Assembly (NCBI GenBank): GCA_002692855.1
Contig: NZMJ01000134.1
Span: 27,277 to 91,276, forward strand
Reading direction: 5' to 3'
Length of the DNA stretch: 64,000 nucleotides
From: Maricaulis sp.
Lineage (GTDB): Bacteria; Pseudomonadota; Alphaproteobacteria; Caulobacterales; Maricaulaceae
The notes below the pieces were generated by a model. That model ran no database searches, was not told the origin of the DNA, and saw only the letters and a list, made by a program, of their open reading frames with translations. Positions 20,842 to 31,461 of the stretch are shown in pieces. The stretch's first letter is position 1. Each line of letters opens with the position of its first letter. The position numbers and the translations under genes are program-made.

Positions 20842-21269
20842 AGGGGCCGGAGCGGGGACGCGGCGACTATCGCTGGTGGGACCGGACCGCCACGCGCTGG
20901 AACGACAATGACGTCTATGGGCACATGAACAATGTCGTCCATTACGCGCTCTTTGACACGTCCGTGAATCGGTACCTGATCGCCGAGGCCGGGCTAGACA
21001 TTCACGGCGGCGGGGTGATCGGGCTCGTCGTTGAGACGGGCTGCCGGTATTTCGCGCCGCTCGCCTATCCCGAGATCGTCGAGGCCGGGGTGCGCGTGGC
21101 ACGGATCGGCAATTCGTCGGTGACCTACGAGATCGGGCTGTTTTCAGAAAATTCTGAAAATGCTGCCGCCGAAGGCCAATTCACCCATGTCTATGTTGAC
21201 CGCGAGACCCGGCGGCCGGTCAGTCTGCCGGCGGACATGCGGGCAGGGCTGGAGCGCATTCTGGCCTGA
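20838..21269 (+). CDS. 4HBT-fold acyl-CoA thioesterase (GTG start)
   Basis: TATRWNDNDVYGHMNNVVHYALFDTSVNRYL...GCRYFAPLAYPEIVEAGVRV. Confidence 0.85.
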   Translation: MKGPERGRGDYRWWDRTATRWNDNDVYGHMNNVVHYALFDTSVNRYLIAEAGLDIHGGGVIGLVVETGCRYFAPLAYPEIVEAGVRVARIGNSSVTYEIGLFSENSENAAAEGQFTHVYVDRETRRPVSLPADMRAGLERILA

Positions 21270-21270
21270 A

Positions 21271-21374
21271 GACCCCTCACCCTGACCCTCTCCCTGGAGG
21301 GAGAGGGAACAGGTTTGGCGTTTTCTTCCCTCTCCCTTGAGGGAGAGGGTGGCGCGAAGCGCCGGGTGAGGGGG
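21271..21374. repeat. Second copy of the CCCTCTCCCTT-type palindromic repeat pair (short reverse, long forward)
   Basis: Reverse complement of CCCTCTCCCTCCAGGGAGAGGGTCAGGGTGAGGGGTC followed by CCCTCTCCCTTGAGGGAGAGGGTGGCGCGAAGCGCCGGGTGAGGGGG. Confidence 0.8.
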
Positions 21375-21415
21375 AATGACTTGTCACCCGCCATCGACGC
21401 TGGCATGAGGCTGAC

Positions 21416-21523
21416 ATGCGCGAGATTCAACGGCCCGCCTTTTTGATTGCTGCGACGCTCATCGCCTTCGGGCTGACCGGTCTGGCCCTCCTGGTGATCG
21501 TGATGCCGGGACTGGGCGGGTGA
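21416..21523 (+). CDS. Candidate 35-aa single-TM microprotein
   Basis: [35 protein letters not shown]; stop overlaps the zapE GTG start. Below the ORF track size cutoff. Confidence 0.5.
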   Translation: MREIQRPAFLIAATLIAFGLTGLALLVIVMPGLGG

Positions 21524-22662
21524 CCACACCCATTGATCGCTGGAAGGCCCGCATCTCGGCGGGCACGCTGGTTGCCGATGCCGGGCAGGAAGAGGCGGCC
21601 CGCGCGCTGACCGATCTGCACGTGCGGCTGAAGGGCTGGCGGTTCGAGGGCGGGTTTTTCCACAAGGCCGAGCCGGCGCCGAAAGGCCTTTATCTGTGGG
21701 GCGGAGTCGGCCGCGGCAAGTCGATGCTGATGGACCTGTTCTGCGGCGGTGCGCCGGTTGATCCCAAGCGCCGGGTCCACTTTCATGAGTTCATGCAGGA
21801 CGTTCACACGCGCATTGCCGCCTGGCGCAAGCTGGATTCAAGTGAGCGGCGCAGTCGGCCCGAGCATGTGCGCGGGGCGGGGGACGATCCGATCCCGCCG
21901 GTCGCGAAGGGCATCGCGGACCGGGCGCGCCTTTTGTGCTTTGACGAATTCCAGGTCACCGACATTGCCGACGCGATGATACTGGGCCGCCTGTTCGAGC
22001 AATTGTTCGCTCGCGGCGTGGTGGTGGTCGCGACGTCCAACCGTGCGCCGCAAGATCTCTACAAGAACGGCCTGAACCGGCAGCTGTTCGAGCCCTTCAT
22101 TGCCCTCCTGGAAACGCAGCTGGATCTGCTGGCCATCGAGGACGGCGTCGATCACAGACTGGAACAGCTGACCGCAGCGCCGGTCTATTATTCGCCGGTC
22201 GACGCGGCATCGACCGAAGCGATGGATGCCGCCTGGGACCGGCTGACATCGGGCGCGGAACCGCAAAGCTGTACGCTAACCGTCCATGGCCGGGCCGTAT
22301 CGGTGCCGCGCGAAGCGGCTGGCGTGGCGCGCTTTACCTTTGCCGAGTTGTGCGCGCGTCCGCTGGGTGCGGCGGATTACCTCGCCATCGCGGCGCGCTT
22401 TCATGCCGTGTTGCTGGACGGGGTGCCGCAGCTCAGCCCTGACAAGCGCAACGAGGCGAAGCGTTTCGTCACATTGATCGATGCGCTCTACGAATCGAAG
22501 ACCAAGCTGGTGATGAGCGCCGAGGCGGAACCCGACGCGCTTTACCCCGAGGGCGATGGTGCGTTCGAGTTCGAGCGGACCGAATCCCGCCTGATGGAAA
22601 TGCGGTCGGAGAAATACCTGGCGGCCGCACACGAAGCGAAACTTGAAGAGGACGATGCGTGA
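21520..22662 (+). CDS. zapE: Cell division protein ZapE (AFG1-like ATPase)
   Basis: [83 protein letters not shown]. Confidence 0.95.
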   Translation: MTTPIDRWKARISAGTLVADAGQEEAARALTDLHVRLKGWRFEGGFFHKAEPAPKGLYLWGGVGRGKSMLMDLFCGGAPVDPKRRVHFHEFMQDVHTRIAAWRKLDSSERRSRPEHVRGAGDDPIPPVAKGIADRARLLCFDEFQVTDIADAMILGRLFEQLFARGVVVVATSNRAPQDLYKNGLNRQLFEPFIALLETQLDLLAIEDGVDHRLEQLTAAPVYYSPVDAASTEAMDAAWDRLTSGAEPQSCTLTVHGRAVSVPREAAGVARFTFAELCARPLGAADYLAIAARFHAVLLDGVPQLSPDKRNEAKRFVTLIDALYESKTKLVMSAEAEPDALYPEGDGAFEFERTESRLMEMRSEKYLAAAHEAKLEEDDA

Positions 22663-23336
22663 TGTCGCGATCCATCGGATTAAATGAAACCCTGACCGAA
22701 TATGTGCGGGCGATGAATCCGCAGGAGCATCCGGCTTTGAAGCATTGCCGCGAGGAGACCGCCAAGCGCGAGGATGCGCGCATGCAGGTCAGCCCCGAAC
22801 AGGGCGCGCTGATGGCCTTCCTGGCGCGGCTGACCGGGGCGAAAATCGCGCTGGAGGTCGGGGTTTATACGGGTTACTCGGCGCTCGCCGTGGCGATGGC
22901 GATGAAGGAACGCCATGGTGAGGACGCCCGCCTTTATGCGCTCGACATCAGTCCGGACCTGATCGCGATTGCGGAAGGCTATTGGGCCGAGGGCGATGTC
23001 GCCGACGTGATCCAGCCGGTGATCGGGGATGCGCGCCGGTCCCTGTCCGAACTGGCGTCAGAGGACCTGGCCGAGCAGGTCGATTTCATGTTCGTGGACG
23101 CCGACAAGACCGGCTATGGCGACTATTACGCCGCCGCGCTGACGCTGCTCAGACCCGGCGGAATCATCCTGTTCGACAATGTCTTGTGGAGCGGTTCGGT
23201 TGCTGATCCCGCGAAGACCGACGCCGACACGGAGGCCCTGCGCGCCCTGGCCAAGCGCGTGCGCGACGATGACCGGGTTGAGCAGGTCTTCACGGCGGTC
23301 GGCGACGGCCTTCTGATCGCGATGAAGAAGCCGTGA
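22662..23336 (+). CDS. Class I SAM-dependent O-methyltransferase
   Basis: AKIALEVGVYTGYSALAVAMAM...VDFMFVDADKTGYGDYYAAALTLLRPGGIILFDNVLWSG. Confidence 0.93.
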   Translation: MSRSIGLNETLTEYVRAMNPQEHPALKHCREETAKREDARMQVSPEQGALMAFLARLTGAKIALEVGVYTGYSALAVAMAMKERHGEDARLYALDISPDLIAIAEGYWAEGDVADVIQPVIGDARRSLSELASEDLAEQVDFMFVDADKTGYGDYYAAALTLLRPGGIILFDNVLWSGSVADPAKTDADTEALRALAKRVRDDDRVEQVFTAVGDGLLIAMKKP

Positions 23337-23797
23337 AATACGTCGTCCTGATTTTCGCGGCAGTGATGTTCACTGTCATCCCCTGGACGGTCGCGTCGGT
23401 GTTCTGGGGGATTGGCGATGTGCCGGCCTCCTCACAGTTCGCGCCGAAGGCCGATGCGGTCGTGGAACGGGTCGAGTTCGAGGCGGCGGGGCGAGGCCGG
23501 CAATCGATGCTCGTCTGGCTGACCCCCGTCGAGGACGAGGCCTTCACGCCCGGTCGCCGCATGATTGCCGGTGACCTGCGCTCGGTGACGGAAGCCGAAG
23601 TCGAGACCGTCAGCGCGGCCTATGCGCCCGGCACGCCTGTGAGGGTTCGGGTCACCGAGGACGCGCTCTATCCGGCCCGGATGGGCTTTTTCGATTACGC
23701 GGCCTGGTTCGTCTCGGCCTTTTGCCTCTTCGTCGGCGCAGCCGGTGTGGCCGGGGTCGTCGTCTCGTTCCAGATGGTGAGGGGCCAGCGGCGGTGA
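23333..23797 (+). CDS. DUF3592-like membrane protein (GTG start)
   Basis: Two TM helices around a beta-rich region; overlaps the upstream stop. Confidence 0.5.
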   Translation: MKYVVLIFAAVMFTVIPWTVASVFWGIGDVPASSQFAPKADAVVERVEFEAAGRGRQSMLVWLTPVEDEAFTPGRRMIAGDLRSVTEAEVETVSAAYAPGTPVRVRVTEDALYPARMGFFDYAAWFVSAFCLFVGAAGVAGVVVSFQMVRGQRR

Positions 23798-23866
23798 ATG
23801 TAACCTTGACGTGACTATTTGTAACGCGTATTGAACATGTCACCTCAGCGTTACACGGAGACGATC

Positions 23867-24328
23867 ATGGATGACATCAGCAAGCTGCAGCGCGACCGCA
23901 ATAGGGTCATCGCGGCCATGGGGATCATTTTCCTGGTGTGGCAAGGCGCCAGTCTGGCGCGCGATCTGGTTGCTCTCGTCCATCCCGAAAGTGCCGAGGC
24001 GGCCGCCGGTTTCGCCGATCTGGTCGAAGCAGTCGGCGCGATCAGCTGGGTGTTGGCGACGCTGGCCATGCTTGCGCTCGGACGGCGGGTCCGCCGCGCC
24101 GAAGCGCACAATGTGCTGAAGGACGAGCTTTTCCAGCACAACCAGTCGCGCGCCTTGAAATTCGGATTCAAGGCCATGGTAGGTTTGCTGGTCCTATTGA
24201 TGGCCGGTGAGGCGTTTTTCGACCTCACGGCCGGGATCGCAATCCGGTCGATGATGATCGTCGCGGTCATCGCACCCCTGGGCGCCTTCGTTGTCCTGTC
24301 GGGCGGCAGTGACGAGGCCGCCACATGA
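23867..24328 (+). CDS. Hypothetical four-TM membrane protein
   Basis: MDDISKLQRDRNRVIAAMGIIFLVWQGASLARDL...; overlaps the XRE regulator start. Confidence 0.6.
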   Translation: MDDISKLQRDRNRVIAAMGIIFLVWQGASLARDLVALVHPESAEAAAGFADLVEAVGAISWVLATLAMLALGRRVRRAEAHNVLKDELFQHNQSRALKFGFKAMVGLLVLLMAGEAFFDLTAGIAIRSMMIVAVIAPLGAFVVLSGGSDEAAT

Positions 24329-24546
24329 CGCGCGCCGCGCTGGGAAATCGGCTGAAGGAGTGGCGGGCCAAGGCCGGCCTGACACAGGCGGAACTGGCGG
24401 AGCGGACGGGTGTGACCCGCAAGACGATCAACACGATCGAGAACCGGGTCTTCATTCCATCCGCCCTGCTTGCATTGCGCATCGCTGCAGCGCTGGATGC
24501 CCAGGTGGAAGACGTGTTCTATCTCGATCCGGAGACGAAGGGATGA
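24325..24546 (+). CDS. Small XRE-family HTH regulator
   Basis: LGNRLKEWRAKAGLTQAELAERTGVTRKTINTIENRVFIPSALLALRIAAALDAQVEDVFYLD. Confidence 0.9.
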   Translation: MTRAALGNRLKEWRAKAGLTQAELAERTGVTRKTINTIENRVFIPSALLALRIAAALDAQVEDVFYLDPETKG

Positions 24547-24908
24547 GCCTCAGCCCCGACTACCAGGAATTTCTCGCCGAGCTGTTCGAGCCAATGGGCG
24601 GGGTACGGTTCCGCAAGATGTTCGGCGGGGCGGGCGTGTTTCGCCAGGGGCTGAATTTCGCGGTCGTCGCGGACGACACGCTCTACTTCAAGGCCGATGA
24701 GACGACGTTCCGCGATTTCGATGACGAAGACTGCGGTCCCTTCGTCTATTCCACCGACCCCTACAAGGCGATGACGGGATACCGGCTGGCACCGGAACGC
24801 CTCTATGATGCGCCGGACGATTTCACGACATGGGCGCGCAAGGCCTTCGCGGTGGCGATGCGAGCAGACCTGAAGAAACCGCCCGCAAAGCGCAAGTTCA
24901 CGGGCTAG
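24543..24908 (+). CDS. TfoX N-terminal domain protein
   Basis: LAELFEPMGGVRFRKMFGGAGVFRQGLNFAVVADDTLYFKADE. Confidence 0.88.
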   Translation: MSLSPDYQEFLAELFEPMGGVRFRKMFGGAGVFRQGLNFAVVADDTLYFKADETTFRDFDDEDCGPFVYSTDPYKAMTGYRLAPERLYDAPDDFTTWARKAFAVAMRADLKKPPAKRKFTG

Positions 24909-25348
24909 TCCGTCACAAGCGTCCAGACGAAGCTGAAGGATTGCTCGCCGGTCATGTCGGAGATGGTGGCGGTCAGCGTCTCGTCCTCGCGCGCATAGCG
25001 GATGCGCTGAGGGAAGTCGTGCCCGGCATTCTCGAACACGACATGGCTTTCGCCGGTTTCGACAAGGCGGAAACAGGTCGCTTCGCCGCCATTGGGCTGG
25101 GCACAATACTCTCCTTCCCCGTCCTCATTCCAGGCGATGCGCATGTATTCGAAGGCCCGTGCTTCGCCGTCGACCAGTGTCCGGTTGACGCCAAGGAAGA
25201 GGTGACCTGTGCCATCGGTCCAGATCTCCTCTGTGACCTGGCGGCCGGGTTCGGATCGCCAGTGGCCGGTGATGAAATCGAGATCGCCGGCGAAAGCCGG
25301 GGCGGTCAGGTACGCAGACAGGGCGAGGACGGATGAGATCAGGCGCAT
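24905..25348 (-). CDS. DUF6265-like secreted protein
   Basis: Signal peptide then LDFITGHWRSEPGRQVTEEIWTDGTGHLFLGVNRTL...FENAGHDFPQRIRYARE. Confidence 0.7.
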   Translation of the reverse strand: MRLISSVLALSAYLTAPAFAGDLDFITGHWRSEPGRQVTEEIWTDGTGHLFLGVNRTLVDGEARAFEYMRIAWNEDGEGEYCAQPNGGEATCFRLVETGESHVVFENAGHDFPQRIRYAREDETLTATISDMTGEQSFSFVWTLVTD

Positions 25349-25423
25349 GGAAAGCTCCGTTCGAGTTGTGCGCGCAGGCTAGACCGGCAATCCTGACGCC
25401 GTCTTGAACAATCCGGACAGGTG

Positions 25424-26185
25424 ATGAGCGAACCGCACCATGAATTCCGACCCGCGACCGGGCCGCTTTCGGAGCTGGCCGAGGGGGTCTGGCACTTGCG
25501 TTCCAGCGCGCGCGGGTCGCAGACGATCGCGCCGGACGGGCGCTGCGAGATCATCCTTCATCGCGCCGCGCCGCCAATCGAGCATCGGGCGGATGGATCC
25601 TCCACGCGCCAACCGGCTGCCTTCCTTTACGGGCCGCTGACCCGCGTGCTGACGATCGAGCAGGACGCAGACATGGACGTGCTCGCCATCCGGCTGCATC
25701 CTTGGGCGGTGGGAGCCTTCACCGAAAAGCCTGCGGACTGGCGCGACCGGCTGGTGGCGTTGCCGGAAACCGGTGTGAGCCTGACCCCCGGCACGCTGGC
25801 GGAATTTGCAAGCCAGGCCGAATCCGCGCTGGCCCGTTTCATCCCGCCAGCGCCTGCTGGCACCGTGCAGGCCGCCATTGCAGGGATGGAAGCTGGCGCG
25901 CTGTCCACGCTGGAGTCCTTGGCGGATGCCGCCCGACTGACAATCCGTACGCTCGACCGGCGTTTCGAGCGGACAACGGGCCTGACCGCCGCGCTCTATC
26001 TGCGGCTCGTCCGCTTCCACCGTGCGCGCAATGCGATCAAGGCTGGCGCGGAGCGTCTGAGCGATGTGGCGGCCGAGGCGGGCTATGCCGACCAGGCACA
26101 CATGACGCGGGATTTCAGGCGATTTGCCGGGGAAACGCCGAAACTGGTTCGCCGTCCCGCAGCCTTCGATCCGCTCTATCGCTAG
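25424..26185 (+). CDS. AraC-family transcriptional regulator
   Basis: C-terminal LRLVRFHRARNAIKAGAERLSDVAAEAGYADQAHMTRDFRRFAGETPKLVRR. Confidence 0.88.
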   Translation: MSEPHHEFRPATGPLSELAEGVWHLRSSARGSQTIAPDGRCEIILHRAAPPIEHRADGSSTRQPAAFLYGPLTRVLTIEQDADMDVLAIRLHPWAVGAFTEKPADWRDRLVALPETGVSLTPGTLAEFASQAESALARFIPPAPAGTVQAAIAGMEAGALSTLESLADAARLTIRTLDRRFERTTGLTAALYLRLVRFHRARNAIKAGAERLSDVAAEAGYADQAHMTRDFRRFAGETPKLVRRPAAFDPLYR

Positions 26186-27226
<1,041 letters not shown>

Positions 27227-27322
27227 TTAATTCGCCGTAAGGTGAACCGGGCGTCATATTTGCGTCACGGCTCGCCCGTAAACGGCGCGCAGACGGATTT
27301 CCGTCTCACTAATCCGAGAACT

Positions 27323-27357
27323 GGCCGCATCCTTCAAGAGGGTGCGGCCATTTTCGT
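27323..27357 (+). terminator. Rho-independent terminator downstream of mdh
   Basis: GGCCGCATCC-ttcaaga-GGGTGCGGCC-ATTTT. Confidence 0.7.
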
Positions 27358-27432
27358 TCCGGTTACCCCAAGGCTGTGGACATTATCGGCTTTCGCCCGA
27401 TATCACCCTGAAGTCCTGATGGGGGGAGAACG

Positions 27433-28023
27433 ATGTTTCGAGCAATTTTGACGACCGGCGCGGCCTTGATGGTGATGGCCTGCGCACCGGAGGCGGACAC
27501 GCAGGCGCAGGAGCGGGCCGAGGGCTTTGGTCTCGCCGCCGGCCAGTCCTTTCCCGACATGAGTGTGACGGATGCGTCCGGGGAGGAGCGCCGCCTTTCC
27601 GACCTGACCGGAGAAAACGGACTGGTCCTCTATTTCAACCGGTCAATCGACTGGTGTCCTTATTGCCAGACGCAGGTCATCGACGTGAACGGAGCCGCGG
27701 ACGCGTTTGCCGAGCGTGGATTCGAGGTCGCGGTGATCACGTACGATCCGGCCGAATATGCCGACTGGCGCGACATCACGATCAACCTCCTGTCGGATCC
27801 CGACAGCGCCCTGATCGATGCGTTCGACGTGCGCGACCCGCTTTACACCGACCCCGGGCATTTCGCCTACGGCGTGCCCTATCCGATCACCTATGTGATC
27901 GGAGCTGACGGCGTGATCATTGCCAAGCTGTGGCACGAGGCGGGATATGGCGCAGACGGGGGTTACCGCGAGCGGATCACGACCGATGACATTCTGGAGG
28001 TGATCGACCGGTCTGCGGGCTAA
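27433..28023 (+). CDS. AhpC/TSA (peroxiredoxin-like) lipoprotein
   Basis: Lipobox-like MVMACAPE; GENGLVLYFNRSIDWCPYCQTQVIDVN. Confidence 0.8.
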   Translation: MFRAILTTGAALMVMACAPEADTQAQERAEGFGLAAGQSFPDMSVTDASGEERRLSDLTGENGLVLYFNRSIDWCPYCQTQVIDVNGAADAFAERGFEVAVITYDPAEYADWRDITINLLSDPDSALIDAFDVRDPLYTDPGHFAYGVPYPITYVIGADGVIIAKLWHEAGYGADGGYRERITTDDILEVIDRSAG

Positions 28024-28532
28024 AGCCCGGTGTTCAGCCGCATCAGTTCAAAGCTGGCGGCGAGGGCGTAGGACTGGAAGACGAAGGGCAGCCACATGAA
28101 GGCGCCCGCGCTCACACTAGCCCGGCCCACGGCCCAGGTGGCGAAGACCGTCGTGACCCAGGACGCCACGACCACCAGGAGACCCAGCGAGACGTCGCGC
28201 ATGACGAGGAAAACAATCGACCACGCGATCGCGCTGGCGATGGTTGCCAGAACCCCGAGCGCCCCCAGCCAGCGCCAACCGGCGAGGCCAAAACGCTCGA
28301 CGCTCCACAGTGCGAAGGCGAGCATCAGGGTCTTGGCGATCCAAAGCGCGGTGATGAAGCTGCCGGGCAGCAGCCAGACCGGCCGGTCGAGTTCCTGATA
28401 CACCCAGTCGAACGTGCCAGCCGCATTCGCTCCGCCCGCCATCAGCCCGGTAAAGGCGGCGGTCAGAACGAGATAGACGGCAAGGCGTCCCACGGTGGGA
28501 CGTTCTCGTCCGGACAAGGCGGTCTCCTTCAT
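28020..28532 (-). CDS. Putative TspO/MBR-family membrane protein
   Basis: Five-TM protein with W-rich DWVYQELDRPVWLLPGSF and C-terminal LPFVFQSYALAASFELMRLN reminiscent of TspO. Confidence 0.5.
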   Translation of the reverse strand: MKETALSGRERPTVGRLAVYLVLTAAFTGLMAGGANAAGTFDWVYQELDRPVWLLPGSFITALWIAKTLMLAFALWSVERFGLAGWRWLGALGVLATIASAIAWSIVFLVMRDVSLGLLVVVASWVTTVFATWAVGRASVSAGAFMWLPFVFQSYALAASFELMRLNTGL

Positions 28533-28682
28533 GCCTAAAGGCTCTAGTCAGGAAACGGGTGCAATTGACGTGCCGCAATGGGGCGAAACAGATGCATTGC
28601 AGTTCATCTGACCGTCATTTCACTTGCCCTGTGCAGACAGGCGGTTTCATCATTCCGGGATGCAGGACTACGGGGGATTGCA

Positions 28683-29231
28683 ATGAGTGTTGATACATCC
28701 GGATTCGGACCGCGGCTTGAGACCGAACGCCTGATCCTGCGCCCGCCGGTGGAAGCCGATTTCGCGCCGCTTTCTGCCGCGATGCAGGACGAGGAAAACA
28801 CCCGCTATATCGGCGGCGTTCAGTCGCCGCCCATGGCCTGGCGCGCCCTGATGAGCGTGATCGGTCACTGGGCGGTGCGCGGCTATGGCTTCTTCACCGT
28901 GCTCGACAAGGAAACGGGCCGATGGGCCGGGCGGGTCGGGCCGTGGTACCCGCATGGCTGGTCGCAGCCCGAAGTCGGCTGGACGATTGCGCGGTCGCAC
29001 TGGGGCAAGGGCTATGCGAGCGAGGCCGCTGCCGCCAGCCTCGACTGGGCGTTCGACCATCTCGGGTGGGACAGCGTGATCCACCTGATCGACGAGAAGA
29101 ATACCGGCTCGATCGGCGTGGCGAAGAGGCTCGGCTCGTACAAGACCGGCCGCACCGAGGAAGTCGCCGGGTTCGGCATGATCGTCGATGTCTGGGGCCA
29201 GACCCGCGAGGAATGGCGTTCGCGAAGGTAG
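28683..29231 (+). CDS. GNAT N-acetyltransferase
   Basis: RLETERLILRPPVEADF...PEVGWTIARSHWGKGYASEAAAASLDWAF. Confidence 0.9.
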   Translation: MSVDTSGFGPRLETERLILRPPVEADFAPLSAAMQDEENTRYIGGVQSPPMAWRALMSVIGHWAVRGYGFFTVLDKETGRWAGRVGPWYPHGWSQPEVGWTIARSHWGKGYASEAAAASLDWAFDHLGWDSVIHLIDEKNTGSIGVAKRLGSYKTGRTEEVAGFGMIVDVWGQTREEWRSRR

Positions 29232-29240
29232 AGCTCTGAT

Positions 29241-29286
29241 CCGTCACCCCACCCCTCCCCTTCAAGGGGAGGGAAGAGCCTTTTTA
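29241..29286 (+). terminator. Hairpin plus T-tract (CCCTCCCCTTCAAGGGGAGGG repeat-like) after the GNAT gene
   Basis: CCCTCCCCTTCAAGGGGAGGGAAGAGCCTTTTT. Confidence 0.6.
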
Positions 29287-30078
29287 AAGCCAGCCCTTTT
29301 CGCGCAGTTTCGGGACATTCGCCCGGCTAACGGGGGCTTCGATACCGCCTTTCAGGATCAGGACGGCCTGCGACCCCTCGCGGCGGGCATCCTCGATGGC
29401 CGAGCGGGCCACCCACCAGGAGCGGTGGGTTTGCGCGCCTTCGATCGCCGAGGCCGCGGCCATCGCGTCGGACAGGCGCATCAGGATCAACTCATTCCCG
29501 GCCGAGGTGTGGACCCGCAGGTAATGGTCTTCGGACTGGAGCGCGTGCAGGTCTGCGGTGCGCAGGCGCACCGGCAGCTTGTCGGTCAGGGTGCGGCCAA
29601 TCTGCGGCGGCGCTGCGTCGCTGGCTGCAGCATTCCCGGCGCGGTTGCGCAGCCAGGTGACGAAGGTGATCGCGACCGAGATCACCCAGACGAAAAAGAA
29701 GGTGACCGGCCAGGCCCACAAGGGTTGCGGGTCGCCGACAATTGCCTGAAGCAGCAGGACGGCGGCGGTCACCGGCACCGAAATGGCCAGCGACATCATC
29801 GGATAGGAAATCCAGTCCGGCGTTCCGGGCGCATGGCGCTCCATCAAGGTTCCGCCGACATGGCCGCACACGGCACCCCAGCCGACCAGGCCGGTCCAGT
29901 AGAGCCAGACCCAGGGCCACCCCAGACCGCCCGTGTCATAGGGCGCGAGGAAGGCGAGAAACGTCCCGATCCCGGCGACGAAGCCGGCGCCCGGCAGGAT
30001 GGCCTTGATGCGGTCTGCCCCTGTCATGGCGCGATTACCCCCTCCATTCGCGATACGCGAACGGGAATCTAGCGCCAT
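29284..30078 (-). CDS. Membrane-bound LytTR-domain transcriptional regulator
   Basis: N-terminal TM helices; C-terminal ADLHALQSEDHYLRVHTSAGNELILMRLSDAM...HRSWWVARSAI LytTR motifs. Start may be at M within MTGADRIKA. Confidence 0.85.
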   Translation of the reverse strand: MALDSRSRIANGGGNRAMTGADRIKAILPGAGFVAGIGTFLAFLAPYDTGGLGWPWVWLYWTGLVGWGAVCGHVGGTLMERHAPGTPDWISYPMMSLAISVPVTAAVLLLQAIVGDPQPLWAWPVTFFFVWVISVAITFVTWLRNRAGNAAASDAAPPQIGRTLTDKLPVRLRTADLHALQSEDHYLRVHTSAGNELILMRLSDAMAAASAIEGAQTHRSWWVARSAIEDARREGSQAVLILKGGIEAPVSRANVPKLREKGWL

Positions 30079-30195
30079 TCGCGTCGGGAGACAGCCCGCT
30101 TGCGTAGACGCGCTTTTCGTGCCGCCGGGCCTGCCGCATCCCTTGTCTCGTCACGCAGCAAGACACCCGCAAACAGCGGGGACAGGGAGACGGGA

Positions 30196-30777
30196 ATGAC
30201 GACCGAGACACAGACATCACACACCGAACGCAGCGCGGCCCGGACGACGCCGGTCTGGCGTCACCTGGCCATCGGATTCGTCATTGTCTCGGTCGTGGTC
30301 GGCCTTGCACTCTGGCAGGGCAGCGGCGGAAACCTGTCGCTCGCAGGGGATCTGTTTGGAAGCGCGAACTGGTCGATCCGGCCCGATCCGGCCGCCTTTC
30401 TGCGCGCACCCTGGGTGATCCAGCTGCACGCCGGGACCGCCATCGGCGCCCTGCTTCTGGGCACGGTCCAGATGTTTGCGCCGAAAGGCACCATTCCGCA
30501 CCGTACGGTCGGCTATGTCTGGGCGGTGCTGATGGTGACGACCGCGATCTCGGCGATCTTCATCCGCCAGATCAATGGCGGATCATTCAGCTTCATCCAC
30601 ATCTTCGTGCCGCTGACCCTGATGAGCGTCTACGGGATGATCGCCAATGCGCGGCGCGGCCTGATCAACAAGCACAAGAATGCCGTCTACGGCGCCTTCT
30701 TTGGCGCGCTGATCGTCCCCGGCCTGTTCGCCTTCATGCCCGGCCGGCTGATGCACGTCATCTTTTTCGGCGGCTGA
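30196..30777 (+). CDS. DUF2306-like membrane protein
   Basis: FLRAPWVIQLHAGTAIGALLLGTVQMFAPKGTIPHRTVGYVWAVLMV. Confidence 0.7.
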   Translation: MTTETQTSHTERSAARTTPVWRHLAIGFVIVSVVVGLALWQGSGGNLSLAGDLFGSANWSIRPDPAAFLRAPWVIQLHAGTAIGALLLGTVQMFAPKGTIPHRTVGYVWAVLMVTTAISAIFIRQINGGSFSFIHIFVPLTLMSVYGMIANARRGLINKHKNAVYGAFFGALIVPGLFAFMPGRLMHVIFFGG

Positions 30778-30854
30778 CCGGACCTGTCCCCAAGACCCCC
30801 TTTTTCAATTACCCGGAGCGGATGCTCCGCCCGGCCCTTACCAGGAGACTTGCC

Positions 30855-31310
30855 ATGAATACCTTCTTGAAAACTGCCTGCCTCGCCGCCCTGCTGACCG
30901 CCAGCGCACTCGTCCCGGCGCACGCCCGGGCCCAGACTGCCAGCGTGACGGTGACCGTCGAAGATGTTCGCGATGGCGGACTGATGGACATCGCGCTCTA
31001 TGACAGCGAAGCGGGATGGGACGGGACCGGGCCGGTCGCCTCCCGCCGCATCGAGATCGAGAACGGCGTGGCGATCGCCGTGTTCGAGAATCTCGAGGCC
31101 GGGGAGTATGCCGTGCGCCTCTATCATGACGAGAATGGCGACGACGTGTTCAACATGAATGTAATGGGCATCCCGACCGAGGGCTACGGGTTTTCCAACA
31201 ACCCATTCCCGCGCTTCCGAGGGGCGCGCCATGACGAAGCGGAGTTCACGGTCGCGGACGGGGAAAGCGTGAGCCAGACCATCGAACTGATGGGCGGCGG
31301 ATACTGGTAG
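30855..31310 (+). CDS. DUF2141 secreted protein
   Basis: Signal peptide; VAIAVFENLEAGEYAVRLYHDENGDDVFNMNVMGIPTEGYGFSNNP. Confidence 0.88.
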   Translation: MNTFLKTACLAALLTASALVPAHARAQTASVTVTVEDVRDGGLMDIALYDSEAGWDGTGPVASRRIEIENGVAIAVFENLEAGEYAVRLYHDENGDDVFNMNVMGIPTEGYGFSNNPFPRFRGARHDEAEFTVADGESVSQTIELMGGGYW

Positions 31311-31337
31311 GCGATACCGCACCGAGACATCTGGGCC

Positions 31338-31361
31338 GGGCCGGAGGGTCCGGCCCTTTTC
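31338..31361 (+). terminator. Rho-independent terminator
   Basis: GGGCCGGA-GGG-TCCGGCCC-TTTT. Confidence 0.8.
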
Positions 31362-31461
31362 ACATGTCACGCAGACGTGAAGGCGATCACGCGATCGTCG
31401 GCTTCCAGCCCCCAAATCCCGTGCGAAAGTGGCGCTCCACATCGCACGCCAGGGGAAAATC

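Noticed and set aside
23797-23870. GTAACC/GTAACG motifs before 23867 as another SigF promoter
   Set aside because: No CGAA at a 16-nt spacing after either motif.
28020-28532. Photosensory or tetrapyrrole system around the TspO-like gene
   Set aside because: TspO assignment is only moderate and no bch, crt or rhodopsin-type genes are nearby.
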